Part shown: positions 21,859 through 24,660 of the stretch, piece after piece
Position numbering within the stretch: the first letter of the stretch is position 1
How the letters are laid out: each line of letters starts with the position of its first letter
DNA from: DTU015 sp964406505
Lineage (GTDB): Bacteria > Bacillota > Sulfobacillia > Fermentithermobacillales > Fermentithermobacillaceae
NCBI GenBank assembly: GCA_964406505.1
Contig: CAYORX010000024.1
Location: 1-24,660, forward strand
Direction of reading: 5' to 3'
DNA: 24,660 bases
The notes under the pieces: model-generated
The model's database searches: none
What the model was told of the DNA's origin: nothing
What the model saw: the letters and a program-made list of their open reading frames with translations, nothing else
Program-made: the position numbers and the translations under genes

Positions 21859-22227
21859 TTGATCCAATCCCAGAGCAGGTTAAAGGTAGCAGATAATACA
21901 GGTGCGAGGGAAATCATGTGCATCAAAGTTCTGGGGAGTGGCCATAAGCGCTACGCCCGCCTAGGTGATGTAATTGTTGCATCTATCAAACAGGCTACGC
22001 CAGGAGGCGTTGTTAAAAAAGGTGAAATAGTGAGGGCCGTTATAGTACGAACCAAAACGAATGTACGGCGCCCTGACGGAACCTATATAAAGTTTGACGA
22101 TAATGCAGCAGTAATTCTTAGAGACGAAACTGAGCCACAAGGCACTCGTATTTTTGGGCCGGTGGCAAGGGAACTTCGAGGGAAAAAATTTACTAAGATT
22201 ATATCTCTCGCCCCTGAAGTGATTTAG
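21859..22227 (+). CDS. rplN: 50S ribosomal protein L14
   Basis: A 122-residue L14 at the subunit interface, contacting L19 and 16S helix 14. MIQSQSRLKVADNTGAREIM starts at TTG 21859 with GGAGGTG (21845-21851) seven bases upstream. DGTYIKFDDNAAVIL and GTRIFGPVARELR are conserved. Length is exactly typical. Confidence 0.98.
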   Translation: MIQSQSRLKVADNTGAREIMCIKVLGSGHKRYARLGDVIVASIKQATPGGVVKKGEIVRAVIVRTKTNVRRPDGTYIKFDDNAAVILRDETEPQGTRIFGPVARELRGKKFTKIISLAPEVI

Positions 22228-22250
22228 TGATTGGAAGGCGGTGGGTTTGA

Positions 22251-22562
22251 TTGAATATCCGCAAGGGTGATACCGTCCTGGTAATAAGTGGGAAATATAA
22301 AGGTGCTAAGGGTAAAGTTCTAAGAGCTATGCCTGCACAAAACCGTGTGATCGTTGAGCGGGTGAATATGCACAAAAAGCATCAAAAGCCCACCCAGGAT
22401 TTAGCGCAAGGCGGCATAATAGAAAAAGAAAGTCCTGTTCACAGATCATCTGTTATGTTGGTATGTCCGAGGTGTTCAAAACCAACTAGAATTGGATTTA
22501 AAGTTTCAGATAGTAATAAAGTAAGAGTTTGCAAAAAATGTGGCGAAGCCATTGACAAGTGA
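22251..22562 (+). CDS. rplX: 50S ribosomal protein L24
   Basis: A 103-residue L24, a key early assembly initiator. The KOW-like start MNIRKGDTVLVISGKYKGAKGKV is read from TTG 22251. The C-terminal zinc ribbon has C72, C75, C94 and C97 (CPRC and CKKC). The ribosome binding site GGAAGGCGGTG is close. rplE starts 11 bases after the stop. Confidence 0.97.
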   Translation: MNIRKGDTVLVISGKYKGAKGKVLRAMPAQNRVIVERVNMHKKHQKPTQDLAQGGIIEKESPVHRSSVMLVCPRCSKPTRIGFKVSDSNKVRVCKKCGEAIDK

Positions 22563-22573
22563 GGTCGAGAAGC

Positions 22574-23110
22574 GTGTCGCTTAAGGATTTATATCGTAAA
22601 GATGTAGTTCCCGCCATGGTGAAGGCGTTTAACTACAAAAATAACTTGCAGGCGCCGAAAGTCGACAAAGTAGTTATTAATATGGGGGTGGGCGAGGCCA
22701 CCCAAAACGCAGACGTTTTAGAATCTGCAGTTTCTGATCTCACAAAGATTTCGGGGCAAAAGCCGATCATCACCAAAGCTAAGCGTTCAGTATCGGCTTT
22801 TAAAGTGAGAGAAGGCATGAATGTTGGGTGCAAGGTTACTCTTAGAGGAAAACGTATGTACGATTTTCTTGAAAAACTGTTCAATGTGGTTCTTCCTAGA
22901 GTGAGGGATTTTCGCGGATTGTCGCCAGACAGTTTCGATGGGCGAGGTAATTACTCTATGGGTCTTAAAGAGCAATTGATATTTCCGGAAATCGAGTACG
23001 ACGAAGTTTCGAAGATACGTGGTATGGATATAAACATAAGTACTACGGCGAATACAGACGAGGAAGGGCGATACCTTCTACAAGCTTTGGGTATGCCTTT
23101 TCGACAATAA
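22574..23110 (+). CDS. rplE: 50S ribosomal protein L5
   Basis: A 178-residue L5 that binds 5S rRNA and contacts S13 and P-site tRNA. I chose GTG 22574 (MSLKDLYRKDVVPAMVKAFN), eight bases after GAGGT (22561-22565); the in-frame GTG 22559 overlaps the rplX stop. VDKVVINMGVGEA, KRSVSAFKVREGMNVGCKVTLRG and the C-terminal FPEIEYDEV are typical. Length is normal for the family. Confidence 0.96.
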   Translation: MSLKDLYRKDVVPAMVKAFNYKNNLQAPKVDKVVINMGVGEATQNADVLESAVSDLTKISGQKPIITKAKRSVSAFKVREGMNVGCKVTLRGKRMYDFLEKLFNVVLPRVRDFRGLSPDSFDGRGNYSMGLKEQLIFPEIEYDEVSKIRGMDINISTTANTDEEGRYLLQALGMPFRQ

Positions 23111-23122
23111 GGAGGAGATTAT

Positions 23123-23308
23123 TTGGCAACCAAAGCCCAACTTAGCAAAATGAATAAAGAGCCAAAATTCTCTACGCGAAGAGTTAACAGATGTAATATT
23201 TGCGGCCGTTCCCGTGCCTATATGAGGAAATTCGGTCTGTGTAGACATTGTTTTAGGCGATTAGCTCATCGCGGAGAGATCCCTGGCGTAAGAAAAGCCA
23301 GCTGGTAG
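23123..23308 (+). CDS. rpsN: 30S ribosomal protein S14, zinc type
   Basis: A 61-residue short S14 with zinc ligands C24, C27, C40 and C43 (CNIC, CRHC). The start TTG 23123 follows AAGGAGGAG. The end GEIPGVRKASW is fully typical. The zinc form together with zinc L33 and L24 fits Bacillota. It sits between rplE and rpsH as usual in the spc operon. Confidence 0.98.
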   Translation: MATKAQLSKMNKEPKFSTRRVNRCNICGRSRAYMRKFGLCRHCFRRLAHRGEIPGVRKASW

Positions 23309-23321
23309 GAGGGAAATTTCG

Positions 23322-23717
23322 ATGACACATGATCCTATTGCCGATATGCTTACCAGGCTGCGCAACGCTGGCATGGCAAAACATGAGAGGGTGGATATTC
23401 CCCATTCTCGAATGAAAGAAAGAATTCTAGCAGTTCTTAAAGCAGAAGGCTATATAAGGAATTACGAAGTGATACAAGCTAAGCCATATTCAAAACTTCG
23501 AGCTTACTTGAAATACGGCCCGGGTAAGACATGCGCTATAACGGGAATAAGGCAGATTTCCAAACCCGGACTTAGAGTTTATGCGAACAAAGAAGATCTT
23601 CCAAGGGTATTGGGTGGATTAGGCATAGCTGTTATATCCACTTCTTTGGGCATTATGGCTGACAGATCAGCTCGACATGAAGGAGTAGGCGGCGAAGTGG
23701 TTTGTTACGTATGGTAG
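23322..23717 (+). CDS. rpsH: 30S ribosomal protein S8
   Basis: A 131-residue S8, central to 16S platform assembly and the spc-operon repressor in E. coli. MTHDPIADMLTRLRNAGMAKHERVDIPHS and the C-terminal GVGGEVVCYVW are the expected ends, and STSLGIMADRSAR carries the rRNA-binding motif. ATG 23322 follows AGGAGGG. I see no S8-site-like helix near rplE, but I did not fold this region exhaustively. Confidence 0.98.
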   Translation: MTHDPIADMLTRLRNAGMAKHERVDIPHSRMKERILAVLKAEGYIRNYEVIQAKPYSKLRAYLKYGPGKTCAITGIRQISKPGLRVYANKEDLPRVLGGLGIAVISTSLGIMADRSARHEGVGGEVVCYVW

Positions 23718-23738
23718 CAAGGTAGGGGAGGGTTTTAC

Positions 23739-24272
23739 ATGTCGCGTATTGGAATAAAACCCATAGAAATACCTTCGGGGGTTAACGTGATTGTGGAGAA
23801 CTCCATGATCTGGGTAAAAGGCCCTAAAGGGGAATTAAATCAGAACATACATTCTGATATGCAAGTTAAAGTAGAAGATGGTTTTATATTGGTAGAAAGT
23901 CCTTCGGATACTAAAAAGCATAAATCCCTTCATGGGCTGACGCGAACATTGATTAACAATATGGTTATTGGTGTGACACAAGGTTATGAGAAAGCTTTGG
24001 AAATGTCAGGTGTTGGGTACCGGGCTTCAATGTCCGGAAATAAATTGATATTAAATCTTGGTTTTGCTAAGCCGTGTGAGATAATACCTCCTAAAGGAAT
24101 CGAGATTGAAGTGCCGACACCGACAAAAGTGACGGTGCGCGGAATTGACAAAGCTGTAGTTGGACAAGTGGCGTCTAATATTAGAAAGCTTCGGCCGCCC
24201 GAGCCTTATCAAGGTACAGGCGTTAGGTATGTTGGAGAAACGATAAAACGCAAAATTGTCAAAGGTGTCTAG
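23739..24272 (+). CDS. rplF: 50S ribosomal protein L6
   Basis: A 177-residue L6, binding near the sarcin-ricin loop. Two duplicated domains are visible: MSRIGIKPIEIPSGV with VKGPKGEL, then the second with GVGYRAS and PPEPYQGTGVRYVGE. In the last motif most relatives have YKGKGIRY, so two lysines are Gln and Thr here. ATG 23739 follows AGGGGAGGG. rplR follows after 28 bases. Confidence 0.97.
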   Translation: MSRIGIKPIEIPSGVNVIVENSMIWVKGPKGELNQNIHSDMQVKVEDGFILVESPSDTKKHKSLHGLTRTLINNMVIGVTQGYEKALEMSGVGYRASMSGNKLILNLGFAKPCEIIPPKGIEIEVPTPTKVTVRGIDKAVVGQVASNIRKLRPPEPYQGTGVRYVGETIKRKIVKGV

Positions 24273-24300
24273 CAGTAGCCTGTAGGAGGAAAGACATTAG

Positions 24301-24660
24301 ATGACTGTGAAAATTAAACATGAAAAGCGAGCCAGGCGCCACCGCCGTGTTAGAAAGAAAGCGGTAGGCACACCGGAGCGACCTAGGCTAAATGTATATA
24401 GAAGTTTGAAGCATATTTATGCACAAGTTATTGATGATACAGCTCAGGAAACCTTGGTATCGGCCTCATCGTGTGAAGAAGCTTTTAAAGCGCTAGGTAA
24501 GTCAGGGGGTAATGCTGAAGGGGCTTTGGAAGTAGGGAAATTGGTAGCTAAAAGGGCTTTAGAGAAAAACATAAAGCAGGTTGTTTTTGACCGAGGTGGA
24601 TATCGCTACCATGGACGGGTTGAGGCTTTGGCTGATGGGGCTAGACAAGGTGGGCTTAAG
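24301..24660 (+). CDS. rplR: 50S ribosomal protein L18 (cut by window end)
   Basis: 120 codons without a stop up to the window edge. The product starts MTVKIKHEKRARRHRRVRKK and ends HGRVEALADGARQGGLK, the usual C terminus of L18 lacking only about one residue and the stop. L18 binds 5S rRNA with L5. VFDRGGYRYHGRV is the family signature. ATG 24301 follows TAGGAGGAAAG. It follows rplF as in the canonical spc operon. Confidence 0.96.
   Translation, partial: MTVKIKHEKRARRHRRVRKKAVGTPERPRLNVYRSLKHIYAQVIDDTAQETLVSASSCEEAFKALGKSGGNAEGALEVGKLVAKRALEKNIKQVVFDRGGYRYHGRVEALADGARQGGLK

Noticed and set aside
1..24660. CRISPR arrays, insertion sequences, att sites or phage genes
   Set aside because: No direct-repeat array, transposase, integrase or terminal inverted repeats were seen; the locus is continuous housekeeping genes.

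Overview
This window is a ribosomal-protein and transcription-machinery superlocus, all on the + strand. Gene order, zinc-type L33, S14 and L24, an L7Ae-family gene just before rpsL, and two tuf genes point to a low-to-mid GC member of the Bacillota, most likely Clostridia-like. I cannot name a genus from the sequence alone.

Layout: (1) 1-57 is the 3' end of a first tuf copy. (2) A promoter at 158-187 opens rpmG, tRNA-Trp(CCA), secE, nusG, rplK, then an L1 autoregulatory hairpin and rplA. (3) An L10-leader RNA and an attenuator-like terminator precede rplJ-rplL. (4) A 496-base intergenic region holds a terminator-like hairpin and a strong promoter (4114-4142) for rpoB-rpoC and a metallo-beta-lactamase-fold (UPF0173) gene. 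(5) A terminator with a promoter nested inside it (12276-12322) opens the str operon: L7Ae-like gene, rpsL, rpsG, fusA, tuf. (6) Five bases after tuf the S10/spc cluster follows with no visible break: rpsJ, rplC, rplD, rplW, rplB, rpsS, rplV, rpsC, rplP, rpmC, rpsQ, rplN, rplX, rplE, rpsN, rpsH, rplF, and rplR (cut by the window end).

Together these genes build RNA polymerase, the translocon subunit SecE, the elongation factors and much of both ribosomal subunits. Control signals visible are three promoters with TTGACA and an extended -10, two ribosomal-protein autoregulatory leaders (L1, L10), and dense translational coupling by short gaps and overlaps.

I found no mobile element, CRISPR array or clearly new multigene system. 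The most interesting signal is in the proteins: several normally near-invariant residues are replaced at sites known to contact antibiotics (RpoB rifampicin pocket, S12 residue 88, S10 residue 57, the L4 and L22 tunnel loops, the L11 N-terminal domain), and the RNA polymerase bridge helix and trigger loop carry unusual residues. Comparisons with family consensus are from memory and need an alignment. Other points are a four-cysteine insertion in EF-Tu, an acidic tail of about 100 residues on RpoB, a perfect inverted repeat flanking the rpoB promoter, and the nested promoter/terminator.
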